Positions 26,145 through 34,669 of a stretch of DNA of 64,000 nt are shown in pieces (the stretch's first letter is position 1; each line of letters starts with the position of its first letter). The stretch covers positions 4,092,001-4,156,000 of the forward strand of contig CAXXFH010000004.1 of NCBI GenBank assembly GCA_963677085.2, written 5' to 3'. A program made the translations under genes and the position numbers. Below the pieces are notes generated by a model that did not search any database, was not told where the DNA came from, and saw only the letters and a list, made by a program, of their open reading frames with translations. This DNA is from G963677085 sp963677085 (GTDB lineage Bacteria > Planctomycetota > Planctomycetia > Pirellulales > Thermoguttaceae).

Positions 26145-27017
26145 TTACGCCCGCAGCTTCTCGCACACAGCCTCGATGAACGCCGGAGAGGTCCCGCAGC
26201 AGCCGCCGAGGAACGAGGCGCCGGCCTCGACCAGTTGTGGCACGTAGGCGGCGAACTCCTCGGGCGTTTGGGTGTAGACGGTTTGGCCGTCTTTTACTTC
26301 CGGTAGCCCGGCGTTGGCCTTGATCCAGATGGGTCGGTCGGTGGCGGCTTTCAAGCGGCGGCAGATTTCGACGAACCCGGCCACGCCTTGCCCACAGTTG
26401 CTGCCGATCACGTCGGCTCCCGCTTCGGTCAATTGCTCGGCGGCCTGCTCGGGCGTGGTGCCCATCATCGTGCGGTCTTTGTTCGGTCCGGTGTCGAACA
26501 CCATGCACGCGGCGACCGGCAGACCGGTTTCTTTGGCGGCGGCCACGGCCAGTCGGGCTTCGGCCGGGTCGGCCATCGTTTCGATGACGATCCCGTCGGC
26601 GCCGCCGTCGGCTAGGGCTTTCGCTTGTATGGCGAACGCATCTCGCAGTTGGTCTTCGCTCACGTCGCCCATCACCAGCATCACGCCGCTGGGGCCGATC
26701 GAGGCAAACACGAGCGCCTTGTCGCCGGCCGCGCGACGCGAGATTTCGGCGCCCGCGCGATTGATGTCGACCACTTTGTCTTCGAATCCCTTCTTGCCGA
26801 GGATGAAGCGGTTGGCGCCGAACGTATTGGTCAGAATGATCTGGCTGCCGGCGTCGACATACGCACGAGCGACTTCTTCCACCTTGGCCGGTTCGTCGAG
26901 GTTCCAGGCATCGGGGCAGGCACCCGGCGGCAGCCCCCGAGCCTGCATCTGGGTTCCCCAGGCCCCGTCGGTAACAGTGGTGCCGGCAGCGGTGAGCTTT
27001 TCGATCAACGGATGCAT
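26145..27017 (-). CDS. Homocysteine S-methyltransferase-domain protein
   Basis: The 290-residue protein is a stand-alone homocysteine-binding barrel like the N-terminal module of MetH and like BHMT. It has DGAWGTQMQARGLPPG (residues 17-32), ILTNTFGANRF (61-71), and the zinc-ligand cysteines at GSNCG (Cys208) and GGCCGTSP (Cys273, Cys274). It would pass a methyl group to homocysteine to make methionine. AAGGAA lies before the ATG. It is the last of five same-strand genes (fhs, methyl-H4F methyltransferase, metF and corrinoid protein upstream), which points to a methyl-corrinoid as donor instead of betaine. No cobalamin or reactivation domain is fused to it. Confidence 0.9.
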   Translation of the reverse strand: MHPLIEKLTAAGTTVTDGAWGTQMQARGLPPGACPDAWNLDEPAKVEEVARAYVDAGSQIILTNTFGANRFILGKKGFEDKVVDINRAGAEISRRAAGDKALVFASIGPSGVMLVMGDVSEDQLRDAFAIQAKALADGGADGIVIETMADPAEARLAVAAAKETGLPVAACMVFDTGPNKDRTMMGTTPEQAAEQLTEAGADVIGSNCGQGVAGFVEICRRLKAATDRPIWIKANAGLPEVKDGQTVYTQTPEEFAAYVPQLVEAGASFLGGCCGTSPAFIEAVCEKLRA

Positions 27018-27116
27018 CGCGGGTTCCTTCCAGAAGATGGCAACTTGGCGAAGCCGCTATTTTACGGTGAATGACGAGATGGGGAAAGAGGTTCAAGTGG
27101 CTGCCGTGGCGCAAGG

Positions 27117-27146
27117 TCCCACCGGTTGCAACCGGTGGGCTTGGAT
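27117..27146. repeat. CCCACCGGTTGCAACCGGTGGG hairpin (Rep-C copy 3)
   Basis: A perfect palindrome, CCCACCGGTTG/CAACCGGTGGG, in the fhs-methyltransferase gap and followed by CTTGGAT. It could act as a hairpin in the polycistronic RNA. Confidence 0.65.
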
Positions 27147-27186
27147 AGGATGGCAACGAAATACGGGACGGGAACTCGCAGGGCTC

Positions 27187-28866
27187 TCAGAACAATCCCA
27201 CGATGTTGCCGTTTTCGTCGATGTCGATGGTTTCGGCGGCCGGTTTCTTTGGTAGCCCGGGCATGGTGAGGATGTCGCCTGTGTGGACGACGACAAATCC
27301 GGCGCCGGCCAATACCTGAACGTCGCGCAGCGGTACGTCGAACTTCTTGGGCCGGCCGTAGAGGCCCGGGTCAGTCGATAGCGAGTACTGGGTTTTGGCC
27401 ATGCAGACCGGCAGTTGGCCGAAACCGTTTTCCTGCAACTGGCGGAATTTGGCACGCAGTTTTTTGTCGGCCAACACGTCGGTGGCCCCGTAGATCTCGC
27501 GGCAGATAATGCCCACCTTTTCCCAGAGCGTACACGTGTTGGGGTAGAGCAGGCTGAAGTCGGTCTTGGTGTTTTCGGCCACGTCGACCACGGCTTGGGC
27601 GAGCTTTTCGGCCCCGGCGCCGCCTTGGGCCCAGTGTTCGGCGCGGATAATACGTACGGTCAAGTACGCGCATTTGTCGCGGATGAACTCGATTTCTTCG
27701 TCCGTGTCGCTGGTGAAGGAGTTAATTGCCACGACCACCGGTAGTCCGAAGCGGTGGACGTTTTCGATGTGCTTCTTGAGGTTCTCAACACCCTTGTCCA
27801 ACGCGTCGACATTGGGCTTGTTGAGGTCCTTCAGCGGTACGCCGCCGTGGAGCTTCATCGCGCGAACCGTCGCCACGATCACCACGGCGTTGGGGCTAAG
27901 GCCCGTCTGGCGGCACTTGATGTTGAAGAATTTCTCGGCACCCAGGTCGGCCCCGAAGCCGGCTTCGGTGACCGTGTATTCCGAAAGCCGCATGGCCATT
28001 TTGGTCGCCAGCACGCTGTTGCAGCCGTGGGCGATGTTGGCAAAGGGGCCGCCGTGGATAAACGCCGGGTTGTTTTCCAGCGTTTGCACGAGGTTCGGTT
28101 TGATGGCTTCTTTCAGCAATACGGTCATCGCGCCGTGGACGTTGAGATCGGCGGCGGTGATCGGTTCTCGCTTGCGCGTGTAGCCGACGATGATCCGTCC
28201 CAATCGCTGCTTCAATTCCTGAAGCGACTCGGAGAGGCAGAAGACGGCCATTACCTCGGAGGCCACCGTGATATCGAATCCCGACTCGTGTGGAAACGCG
28301 TTGCTAACGCCGCCGAGGCCGACGATCGTATTGCGCAGCGCCCGATCGTTCATGTCGATCACCCGACGCCAGACAATCCGTCGCGGATCGAAACGCAACT
28401 CGTTGGCGTGGTGGATGTGGTTGTCGATGCAGGCGGCCAGCAGATTATGGGCAAGCTCGATGGCATGGATGTCGCCGGTGAAGTGGAGGTTGATGTCCTC
28501 CATCGGCACCACCTGAGCGTAGCCACCGCCAGCGGCACCACCCTTCATGCCGAAGCACGGGCCCATCGACGGTTCCCGCAGACAAACGGTCGCCCGACGG
28601 CCGATACGGTTCAACGCGTCGGCCAGACCAATGCTCGTGGTGGTTTTGCCCTCGCCGGCCGGGGTGGGTGTGATGGCCGTTACCAGGATCAGCTTGCCAG
28701 TGGGCGCGTCGGCCACGCGTTGGTTAAGATCGAGCGACACCTTGGCCTTGTACTTGCCGTAGTGTTCAAGGTCGGCCAGGGGAATATCTAGCTTGGCAGC
28801 GATTTCGTCGATCGGAAGCTTCGTAGCAGCGCGGGCGATTTCAATGTCAGGCGGAAGAACGGTCAT
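27187..28866 (-). CDS. fhs: Formate-tetrahydrofolate ligase
   Basis: The 559-residue enzyme starts at ATG 28866 (MTVLPPDIEIARAATKLPI); the frame is open further upstream, but that region is repeat and not conserved. It has the nucleotide-binding TPTPAGEGKTTTSIGL (about residues 67-80), CLREPSMGPCFGMKGGAAGGGY, DRALRNTIVGLGG and HGGPFANIAHGCNSV, all diagnostic. It makes 10-formyl-H4F from formate, ATP and tetrahydrofolate in the cytoplasm. The length is normal for the family (about 557). The start is preceded by an ACTCC/CTCCC pyrimidine run and no Shine-Dalgarno sequence. It is central to the one-carbon cluster; folD was not found in the window. Confidence 0.97.
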   Translation of the reverse strand: MTVLPPDIEIARAATKLPIDEIAAKLDIPLADLEHYGKYKAKVSLDLNQRVADAPTGKLILVTAITPTPAGEGKTTTSIGLADALNRIGRRATVCLREPSMGPCFGMKGGAAGGGYAQVVPMEDINLHFTGDIHAIELAHNLLAACIDNHIHHANELRFDPRRIVWRRVIDMNDRALRNTIVGLGGVSNAFPHESGFDITVASEVMAVFCLSESLQELKQRLGRIIVGYTRKREPITAADLNVHGAMTVLLKEAIKPNLVQTLENNPAFIHGGPFANIAHGCNSVLATKMAMRLSEYTVTEAGFGADLGAEKFFNIKCRQTGLSPNAVVIVATVRAMKLHGGVPLKDLNKPNVDALDKGVENLKKHIENVHRFGLPVVVAINSFTSDTDEEIEFIRDKCAYLTVRIIRAEHWAQGGAGAEKLAQAVVDVAENTKTDFSLLYPNTCTLWEKVGIICREIYGATDVLADKKLRAKFRQLQENGFGQLPVCMAKTQYSLSTDPGLYGRPKKFDVPLRDVQVLAGAGFVVVHTGDILTMPGLPKKPAAETIDIDENGNIVGLF

Positions 28867-29044
28867 TGGGAGTTCGGAGTAAAAGGAGTTGGGGGTCAGG
28901 AGGTTGGGTGCCGAAGCGTAGGGTGCTTCCAAGCCCAGGGGTTGCATCCCCGGGGGCCAGACGCATGGCGTTGGCTCGACGATTCCGTCGAACCGCGGTG
29001 CTACGCCATTAATCTCCAGGATTGAGGCAATCTCCTCAAAGTAA

Positions 29045-29212
29045 GCGACCAACGGGAGCGGCTTCTTGCTTGGATGCGGTAGTACTATTGGGGCCTGCAT
29101 TGCTTGCGGAACGAGGGCGACCAACGGGAGCCCGGTTCGCGGGGACAAAACGTAACGAAATGTTCCACAATTAACCGCGGAATCAATAATTGGTTGCGGC
29201 CCTGCCTCGCTA
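29045..29212 (-). repeat. Rep-A2 element interrupted by a complete Rep-A long form
   Basis: On the minus strand the Rep-A2 left part (GTAGCGAGGCAGGGCCGC at about 29212-29195, then AACCAAT) is broken by a full Rep-A long form (29190-29085, CAATTATTGATT to CCAATAG) and resumes at about 29084 as TACTACCGCATCC through GCTCCCGTTGGTCGC (29045). The outer element supplies the TAG stop of the methyltransferase gene at 29210-29212. The region 28867-29044 otherwise holds no gene. Confidence 0.78.
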
Positions 29213-30079
29213 CACATAGAACTCGCGAACACACATCAGCACGTCGAAACCCTCGGCCTTCAGCACATTGTCCATGCACTGCATTGCCGGGTCGTCGGGG
29301 TTGAGCAGTTCGTACTTGCGTTTGACTGAGCCGATGACCATGTCGAGCCCCAGCGGCATGGCCTTGGTCAAAAAGGCACTTTCTAGCGGGCCTTTCACTC
29401 GTTCGCCGTTGGCACGCTTCGGCGGCAGCATCACGGTGAAGTTGCTTAGGCCCACCGAGCGATGGGAGCCTTCGAAGGTGCTGTCGGCGTGCATCAATTC
29501 GAGGGCTTTCATCAACCGATGGATATTGCCGTCTGAGTCGCTGCCGATCGGCGCGATACCGGGATCGATGATGGCGTCGTCATTCGTGGCGCCGGGGCAC
29601 ATTTCCTTGAACTTCGCCAGCAGCGTTTTAGCCGCTTCGTAGGTTTCTTCGGCCGTGTGGCAGGGCTTCGATTGCCCGTCGACCACTTGCTCGGAAACCA
29701 AAAGAATCGGCTTGTAGGGTTGCACGGCGTATAGCTCGAACATGTTGAGCCGCAGCGCGGACACCGAGTTGAGAATCGGTTTCGCACCTCCGGCACGATC
29801 CTGGTCGAAGGCTTCCAGGCCGGCTTTGGCAATGGCCAAGTCGGGCGTGTCGATCGAAAGCGGTTTAGCGGTGACTTGTTGGATCTTGGCGACCAGATCG
29901 GCCATGAACTCGGGCGAACGAGGGCCGACGTTTACGTCGATGTAGGCCGCACCGCCTTCGTCCTGCGTTCGGGCAAGTTCGAGCAGACCGTCGATGTCGC
30001 CCGCATCGAAAAGCTTCTTCGTCGAGGGCACCGAGTCGTTGATCGACTCGCCGATGATGGTTAGTCCTTCGAGGGCCAT
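29210..30079 (-). CDS. Methyltetrahydrofolate:corrinoid methyltransferase (pterin-binding domain protein)
   Basis: The 289-residue TIM barrel is a free-standing version of the pterin-binding module of MetH and of acetogen AcsE. It has GLTIIGESINDSVPSTKKLF (residues about 5-24), GAAYIDVNVGPRSPEF, KPLSIDTPDLAIAKAGLEAF, KPILNSVSALRLNMFEL, DAIIDPGIAPIGSDSDGN and GLSNFTVMLPPKR. The DVN, DTP and NSVS strands line the pterin pocket. It would move the N5-methyl of CH3-H4F onto the cobalt of the neighbouring corrinoid protein (32240-32881). I start it at ATG 30079, with AGGAAA about 10 nt upstream. Its stop codon lies at the boundary of a repeat. Confidence 0.92.
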   Translation of the reverse strand: MALEGLTIIGESINDSVPSTKKLFDAGDIDGLLELARTQDEGGAAYIDVNVGPRSPEFMADLVAKIQQVTAKPLSIDTPDLAIAKAGLEAFDQDRAGGAKPILNSVSALRLNMFELYAVQPYKPILLVSEQVVDGQSKPCHTAEETYEAAKTLLAKFKEMCPGATNDDAIIDPGIAPIGSDSDGNIHRLMKALELMHADSTFEGSHRSVGLSNFTVMLPPKRANGERVKGPLESAFLTKAMPLGLDMVIGSVKRKYELLNPDDPAMQCMDNVLKAEGFDVLMCVREFYV

Positions 30080-30193
30080 GGTTGTCGATTTCCTAGCGAA
30101 AGCGGGGAGTTTATGGTGGTTGATGGTTTTTCGTTTGCGGAAAATGGTGGCGAAACGGTGGTCTTGCGATTTGTTTTGTTGGGAACGAGGGCG

Positions 30194-30300
30194 GTCCCAC
30201 CGGTTGCTACCGGTGGGCTTGGAAATGACCTTTTTGTTCCGTTTCCCTTGCTCCTTGTCTCTAGCCTCTCGCCTCAAGTCCCTCGTCCCTCGCGTGGTGG
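30194..30300. repeat. Rep-C hairpin copy 4 followed by a CTAGCCTCTCGCC tract overlapping the metF end
   Basis: TCCCACCGGTTGCTACCGGTGGG at 30195-30217 is followed at about 30230-30300 by the pyrimidine tract CTCCTTGTCTCTAGCCTCTC and CCCTCGTCCCTCGC. The tract encodes the last dozen residues (HARDEGLEARG) and the TAG stop of the metF-type gene. Confidence 0.65.
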
Positions 30301-31844
30301 TCTCGCTCCAGGTAGAGATTTGCCCAGGCCGAGGTGTCTTTCAGCGTCGCATTGTACAAGGTGATCGGACGATCAAGCATTGTCTCCGACTCGCCGTAAT
30401 ACTTCAACCGTTCGTACGCCCTGGCCCAGATGCAGTCTTTGTCGTCCAACTCGCAGCGGCCGTTGCGTGAGCCCCCGCAGGGACCGTTGCGGCCGCATTT
30501 GGAGCAAGCCGATTGAGGGCAAAGGTACGCGCAGTCGGGCAGGCTGCAATCACCGCAGTCCTTGCAGCCGTAGAGCAGGAATTTCGACTGCCGTTCCATG
30601 CCGTGGGTCAGCCGGGCAAGGACCGACGATTTCCGGTCCCAGCGGCCGTAGAGGCGCCGCATCGCACCGTACAGCCCTCGGTCGCGGTCGAACAGCAGGT
30701 TGTGTACCCGGCGCGACATGCGGTAGCCGAATGTCACGTTCTTCGTTTTCGGCGGATGCTCCAGCGAGGCGAGATAGGCCGGATTGACCCGATCCGGGGC
30801 ACTAAGGCCCGTTGTCGGATCGTGCTCGAAGAGGAAAAACTCGTCGGGCTGGCTGTACTGAATCTCCTTGATGAAATCGCGCCAGTCGTTTTCGCCATAA
30901 CTTTCGGCCAGTTCCACGATCTTTCCGAACGTCTCCGGTTTGGCCATCCCGCCGAGGTAACCGGCCGTGAAGCCCAGGCCTTTGAACACGGCCAACTGTT
31001 TGGCGGCCAGTTCTTCGAGAAACCTGCGTCCCTTATCCTCACCCGAGGCATAGCGGTTGATCGTGTCCATCAACTCGTCGCTGACTACACAGCCGGCCAG
31101 CTTTCCGGCGTGGAACATGCGGGCTACACCCCGCGTCAGCAGGTAGACGTTACCGAGGACGGGTACTTTGCGATCTCGGGCTTCTAGCAGCAGCTTCACC
31201 TCGTGGAATTTCCGCATGTCGTAGCCAAGCTGCGGAATGACCCATTGGGCGCCGCAATCGATCTTGCGGATCAGCTTGAAGTACTGCGGCATCAACTCCC
31301 GTTCGTATCGCTTAAACGGCGAAACGACGCAGCCGATGAAAAACGCGGTGGGCGGGAGGGTTTCGATCTTGCCGCGGCGGCCGTGGATTTTCAGGCCTTC
31401 GTTCATTGCCGCAAGCAGGGCGATCAGAGCGACCGAATCGAAATCGAAGACCCCCGAGGCCGTGCCGCCGAAGCCTTCGGTAGGATAATCGCCCGTGATA
31501 GCCAGGATGTTGTCGCAACCTTCCGAGGCGTAACGCCAAGCGGCGGCCTCAAGAGCGTTGCGATTCATGTCTTTACACGTCAGATGCACGACCACCCGAT
31601 TGCAATGTTCGCGAATCAGGTTGAACAACCAGTCGGGCGGCAACATCGGAGCGCCGCCCGGGTTGTCGGTGATCGAGATCCACCCGAAACGCGGATCGTC
31701 GAGAAAAGCCTTGGCGTGAGCCAGCAGATCGTGGGGGGAATCCGGACCACTGATTCCTCGCGTGGTGACCACTTCGGCTCCGTAGAAGAAGCGATCACCG
31801 GTGATCATCTCGCGATACGTTACACCCTCGGGTGAAGCAATCAC
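30261..31844 (-). CDS. 5,10-methylenetetrahydrofolate reductase with C-terminal cysteine-rich MTHFR_C/MetV-like domain
   Basis: The 527-residue protein is a fusion. Residues about 10-330 are the MetF barrel (DRFFYGAEVVTTRGISG, VVHLTCKDMNRNALEAAAW, NILAITGDYP, FFIGCVVSPFKRYERELMPQ, WVIPQLGYDMRKFHE). Residues about 380-510 carry the cysteine-rich block LLYGCKDCGDCSLPDCAYLC, CSKCGRNGPCGGSRNGRCE and DCIWARAYERLKYY, typical of MetV/MTHFR_C of acetogens and other anaerobes, likely binding Fe-S or zinc. It makes 5-methyl-H4F. The start is GTG 31844, or ATG 31808 (MITGDRFF). The last dozen residues are repeat-derived. It sits between the corrinoid protein and methyltransferase genes. Confidence 0.92.
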   Translation of the reverse strand: MIASPEGVTYREMITGDRFFYGAEVVTTRGISGPDSPHDLLAHAKAFLDDPRFGWISITDNPGGAPMLPPDWLFNLIREHCNRVVVHLTCKDMNRNALEAAAWRYASEGCDNILAITGDYPTEGFGGTASGVFDFDSVALIALLAAMNEGLKIHGRRGKIETLPPTAFFIGCVVSPFKRYERELMPQYFKLIRKIDCGAQWVIPQLGYDMRKFHEVKLLLEARDRKVPVLGNVYLLTRGVARMFHAGKLAGCVVSDELMDTINRYASGEDKGRRFLEELAAKQLAVFKGLGFTAGYLGGMAKPETFGKIVELAESYGENDWRDFIKEIQYSQPDEFFLFEHDPTTGLSAPDRVNPAYLASLEHPPKTKNVTFGYRMSRRVHNLLFDRDRGLYGAMRRLYGRWDRKSSVLARLTHGMERQSKFLLYGCKDCGDCSLPDCAYLCPQSACSKCGRNGPCGGSRNGRCELDDKDCIWARAYERLKYYGESETMLDRPITLYNATLKDTSAWANLYLERDHHARDEGLEARG

Positions 31845-31943
31845 GGCTCTGATTACCTTTGTTTGGTCGGGTGGATGCTACTCTATGCCGTTAATCCTGA
31901 AATTGCGACTCGAAGAATGTGCAGAAAGGGAAACGAGGAATAT

Positions 31944-32068
31944 AACCACGGAGGCACGGAGTTGTTTGCAGAGAACAACTTGTGGCGACGGTTGTTTGGC
32001 AGTCTATTGTCGGGCAAGGAGATCGTTCCGTGAAAAATCCCCTCCTCTCAGTGTCTCCGTGGTTAATT
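31944..32068. repeat. Inverted repeat ACCACGGAGGCACGGAG / CTCCGTGGTTA upstream of metF
   Basis: AACCACGGAGGCACGGAG (31946-31963) faces GTGTCTCCGTGGTTAAT (32049-32065). Parts recur near 37264 and 55232. The 31845-32200 spacer holds no gene I can support. Confidence 0.5.
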
Positions 32069-32200
32069 CAGTTGTGAGAAATCCGAGCTAAAGGAGTTGC
32101 CGTTTCTCTCCATTTCCCCATTTCCCATTTTTTCCTTTTGCACCTACGTCATTCGTTGGAACTGGTTTCCATCGGTTGCTACAAAGGGTTAACGGCGTAG

Positions 32201-32233
32201 GGTGCCACTGGCCGGCAAGCAACCAGTGGCACC
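32201..32233. terminator. Perfect hairpin directly after the corrinoid protein gene
   Basis: GGTGCCACTGG (32201-32211) and CCAGTGGCACC (32223-32233) form an 11-bp stem with an 11-nt loop, 7 bp past the stop of the corrinoid gene in its reading direction. There is no clear T-tract, so it is either a terminator/processing hairpin or just a copy of the GTGCCACTGG repeat family (46219-46344, 58728-58750). Confidence 0.5.
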
Positions 32234-32239
32234 TGGCGG

Positions 32240-32881
32240 TTAATCGCCTTTCGCCACCAGCTTCCGGGCCAAAGCTACGGCAGCGCTGGCGTTGTCGCTG
32301 TAGCCGTCGGCACCGATTTCGTCGGCGAATTGCTGCGTAATCGGGGCTCCGCCGACGAGCACCTTGGTCTTTTCACGCAAGCCGGCTTCCTGCAACGCCT
32401 CGATCACCGTCTTCATCATCGTCATAGTGGTGGTCAACAGCGCCGAGAGGCAAACGATCGTGCCGTCTTTCTCTTTGGCGGCTTCGATGAACTTATCGGG
32501 AGCTACGTCGACACCCAGGTCGATCACCTCGAAGCCGCCGCCTTCGAGCATCGAGGCCACGAGGTTTTTGCCGATGTCGTGCAGATCGCCCTGAACGGTG
32601 CCAATTACCACGCGGCCTGCCGACTCTGCTCCCGCCGCCACGAGATGGGGCGTAATCAGCTCCAGAGCCGTTTTCATGGCGCGAGCGGCGATAAGCAACT
32701 CGGGAACGAAGTATTCGTTGCACTCGAATCGCTTGCCGACTTCGTCCATTGCCGGGATCATGTACTTTTGGACCAATTCGGTCGGATCGACTTTGGCCTC
32801 CAGAGCGGCGTTGGTCGTTTCTTCGGCCTTCTTGGCGTTGCCAGTGAGGATTGCATCGTAAAGTTCTTGGGGATCAGCCAT
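32240..32881 (-). CDS. Corrinoid (B12-binding) protein of the MetH/MtbC type
   Basis: The 213-residue protein has an N-terminal four-helix cap (residues about 1-85, with MIPAMDEVGKRFECNEYFVPELLIAARAM) and a C-terminal Rossmann B12-binding domain. The latter has GTVQGDLHDIGKNLV (DxHxxG with His101 as lower cobalt ligand), FEVIDLGVDVAPDKFI, LSALLTTTMTMM and VLVGGAPITQQFADEIGADGYSDNA. Such proteins shuttle methyl groups between methyltransferases. It has an excellent GGAGG site and is the first gene of the one-carbon cluster, so it is the likely acceptor for the 29210-30079 enzyme and donor for the 26145-27017 enzyme. The length is typical of MtaC/MtbC-like proteins. Confidence 0.95.
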   Translation of the reverse strand: MADPQELYDAILTGNAKKAEETTNAALEAKVDPTELVQKYMIPAMDEVGKRFECNEYFVPELLIAARAMKTALELITPHLVAAGAESAGRVVIGTVQGDLHDIGKNLVASMLEGGGFEVIDLGVDVAPDKFIEAAKEKDGTIVCLSALLTTTMTMMKTVIEALQEAGLREKTKVLVGGAPITQQFADEIGADGYSDNASAAVALARKLVAKGD

Positions 32882-32945
32882 GAGTACCTCCAGCCAGACT
32901 TGTATGGTTCTGTGAACCTCGAAGACCGTTGACCTTCTGCTGAAG

Positions 32946-33016
32946 TTCAGCGACCATCAGGAGCGCGTCTCGATTAGGTGCGGTAGCACTGCTCGTTTGG
33001 CGGCTCTGCCGCCCTG
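32946..33016 (-). repeat. Rep-A2 element upstream of the corrinoid protein gene
   Basis: Minus-strand order: AGGGCGGCAGAGCCGCC hairpin, GTGC-TACC-GCAC hairpin, then GCTCCTGATGGTCGC, a diverged core. It ends about 65 bp before the corrinoid start codon in the same orientation. I looked for a cobalamin riboswitch B12 box here and saw none. The rest of the spacer to 33380 has no supported gene. Confidence 0.62.
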
Positions 33017-33380
33017 AGCGTTGATCCTAGCAACTCCCGGTTGCGTGTGCCAGCCCCCCAGGGGGTACGTCTGGGGCCGATCACGTCCGGAATGTAGCGG
33101 TTGAGGGTTTTGGGTAGGTTTGCCCTGGATGCGCCCCGGCGTGGATTCGTCGGCCCGAGCGGAAATGCGGCTACCGACAACAAAAGGGGCTTTGCCGAGG
33201 CGGAGTTAAGAGTACCGTATACGCTCGCGAAATTCTTGTACCGGCTGCGCAAAAAATAGTATTATACGCGCACGGTCAATTCAACGGTTTTTCCCTGTTC
33301 CTACGCTGCAGCATGGGAACCAGGTAAGAAGGCAGACTCCGAAGGGGCTGTGATACGGGAAGCGGGGTCCGTGGCAAGGG

Positions 33381-34211
33381 TCAACCGATCAGACGCTGTA
33401 AGAATTTGATGCTTCGCTGGGCCTGATCGATTTCGCCGCATTCGACCGATACGACACCGTGAAAACTGGTGCGGCGGAGAGTTTGGATTATGCGAGGCCA
33501 GTCGATCACACCTTCGCCACAGGCGCAGCCGATGGGCGTTCCGGTGACGGCGCCACGTTCCGTATTGGTCGGCTTAATGCTGACATCTCGCGCATGGACG
33601 TGGCAAACCCGGTCCGCCACGATTTCCAGCGTGTCGTACAGGTCATCTTCGCCGCGAATGTAATAATCGGCCGGGTCCCAATTGAGCATCCAGCAAGGGC
33701 TGTCGGACAGGTCTAGCAATCGCAGCAGGGTTTCGCGACGGGCCGAATAATGCCCTCGCGGTTGAAGGCCAATGTTGATGCCGTACCGTTCGGCCGTTTC
33801 CAGCACGAGTCGGAGTGTGTAGGCGAGAATCGTGAAGGCCTCTTTTTCCGACATCCAGTCGGGCTTTGTGCCTTCGTCGGTATTGACCACCGGCGCGCCG
33901 ATATCGCTGGCGTAACGGATAGCTTGCGAAAGATAGGGGATCGAAATCTCGGGACGCATCAGTGGGCAATGGGCACTCACGGCCGAGGCCATCAGGCCAT
34001 TGGCATCGAGTTTGGCTTTCACCTCCAAGGGGTCGTCCTGCATCGAGAGGACATGGTACGATCCGCGCAAGGCAAGGGGATCGTAGCCGGTAATCACCCA
34101 GGGCTCGACGTATTTGTAGCCGTACTCGGCAGCCAGGCGAATACCTTCGTCGAACGACTTTTCAGCATGATCCGCAAAACCCAAATTCAGGCCGATGTCG
34201 ATATCCCGCAT
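33381..34211 (-). CDS. Sugar phosphate isomerase/epimerase-like protein (cytoplasmic)
   Basis: The 276-residue protein starts at ATG 34211 (MRDIDIGLNLGF) with GGGAG upstream; the extra 18 upstream residues are not family-like. It is an AP-endonuclease-2/xylose-isomerase-like barrel: YGYKYVEPWVITGYDPLA, MASAVSAHCPLMRPEI, GAPVVNTDEGTKPDWM, GINIGLQPRGHYSARRETLL, CWMLNWDPADYYIRGEDDLY, VCHVHARDVSIKP, GEGVIDWPRIIQTLR and GVVSVECGEIDQAQRS. The HARD and GEGVIDW motifs match the metal/substrate site. There is no export signal, unlike the two other members in this window. The substrate is unknown. Confidence 0.9.
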   Translation of the reverse strand: MRDIDIGLNLGFADHAEKSFDEGIRLAAEYGYKYVEPWVITGYDPLALRGSYHVLSMQDDPLEVKAKLDANGLMASAVSAHCPLMRPEISIPYLSQAIRYASDIGAPVVNTDEGTKPDWMSEKEAFTILAYTLRLVLETAERYGINIGLQPRGHYSARRETLLRLLDLSDSPCWMLNWDPADYYIRGEDDLYDTLEIVADRVCHVHARDVSIKPTNTERGAVTGTPIGCACGEGVIDWPRIIQTLRRTSFHGVVSVECGEIDQAQRSIKFLQRLIG

Positions 34212-34669
34212 TCCCAACTCCCTTCTTCTGCCGCAGGTTTCGAGGTGTATGAACTCGTTTTCCACATCGGGTGACCGATGCGAGGGGAGTTCTGCCTGAT
34301 GCTATTGGTGTGAACTATCGGGCCCGGCAACGAAACACCGGAACAACCCAAATCCCCCATAGGGTGAACGATAGCATTATTGCCTCTGTCGCATCGTGAG
34401 AAAAGCCTTGGTAGCGAGGATTCCGCACGATGGGGGCAAACGCCAGTCATTTTTGCGGCAAGTTGCGGAAAAATAACCGCATTGACCCTTTCACGGGCCG
34501 CGGCGCCAGGATTCACCCCTGACGACTTGCCAGCAAGCCCGATTTCCGTCTTCCCGACGTGAATCGGCTCGCAGTCTCGTACACCACGGCAAGGTATTTC
34601 CTTCTTCTCCTTCTCTCGTATCGCTCCGTTGTTGCATAGGGCTGAAACATTAACAAACCAGAAGGGATA
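34212..34669. other. Intergenic region with no supported gene
   Basis: About 450 bp between two minus-strand genes. No credible open frame, tRNA or repeat of the families listed here was seen. Confidence 0.45.

Noticed and set aside
26145..32881. Full Wood-Ljungdahl acetogenesis pathway
   Set aside because: Only the methyl-branch enzymes are present; no CODH/ACS or corrinoid Fe-S protein subunits were found in the window.
32882..33300. Possible cobalamin riboswitch before the corrinoid gene
   Set aside because: No B12 box (AGYCMGRRGACCTGC-like) was seen; the structured sequence there is a Rep-A2 repeat.
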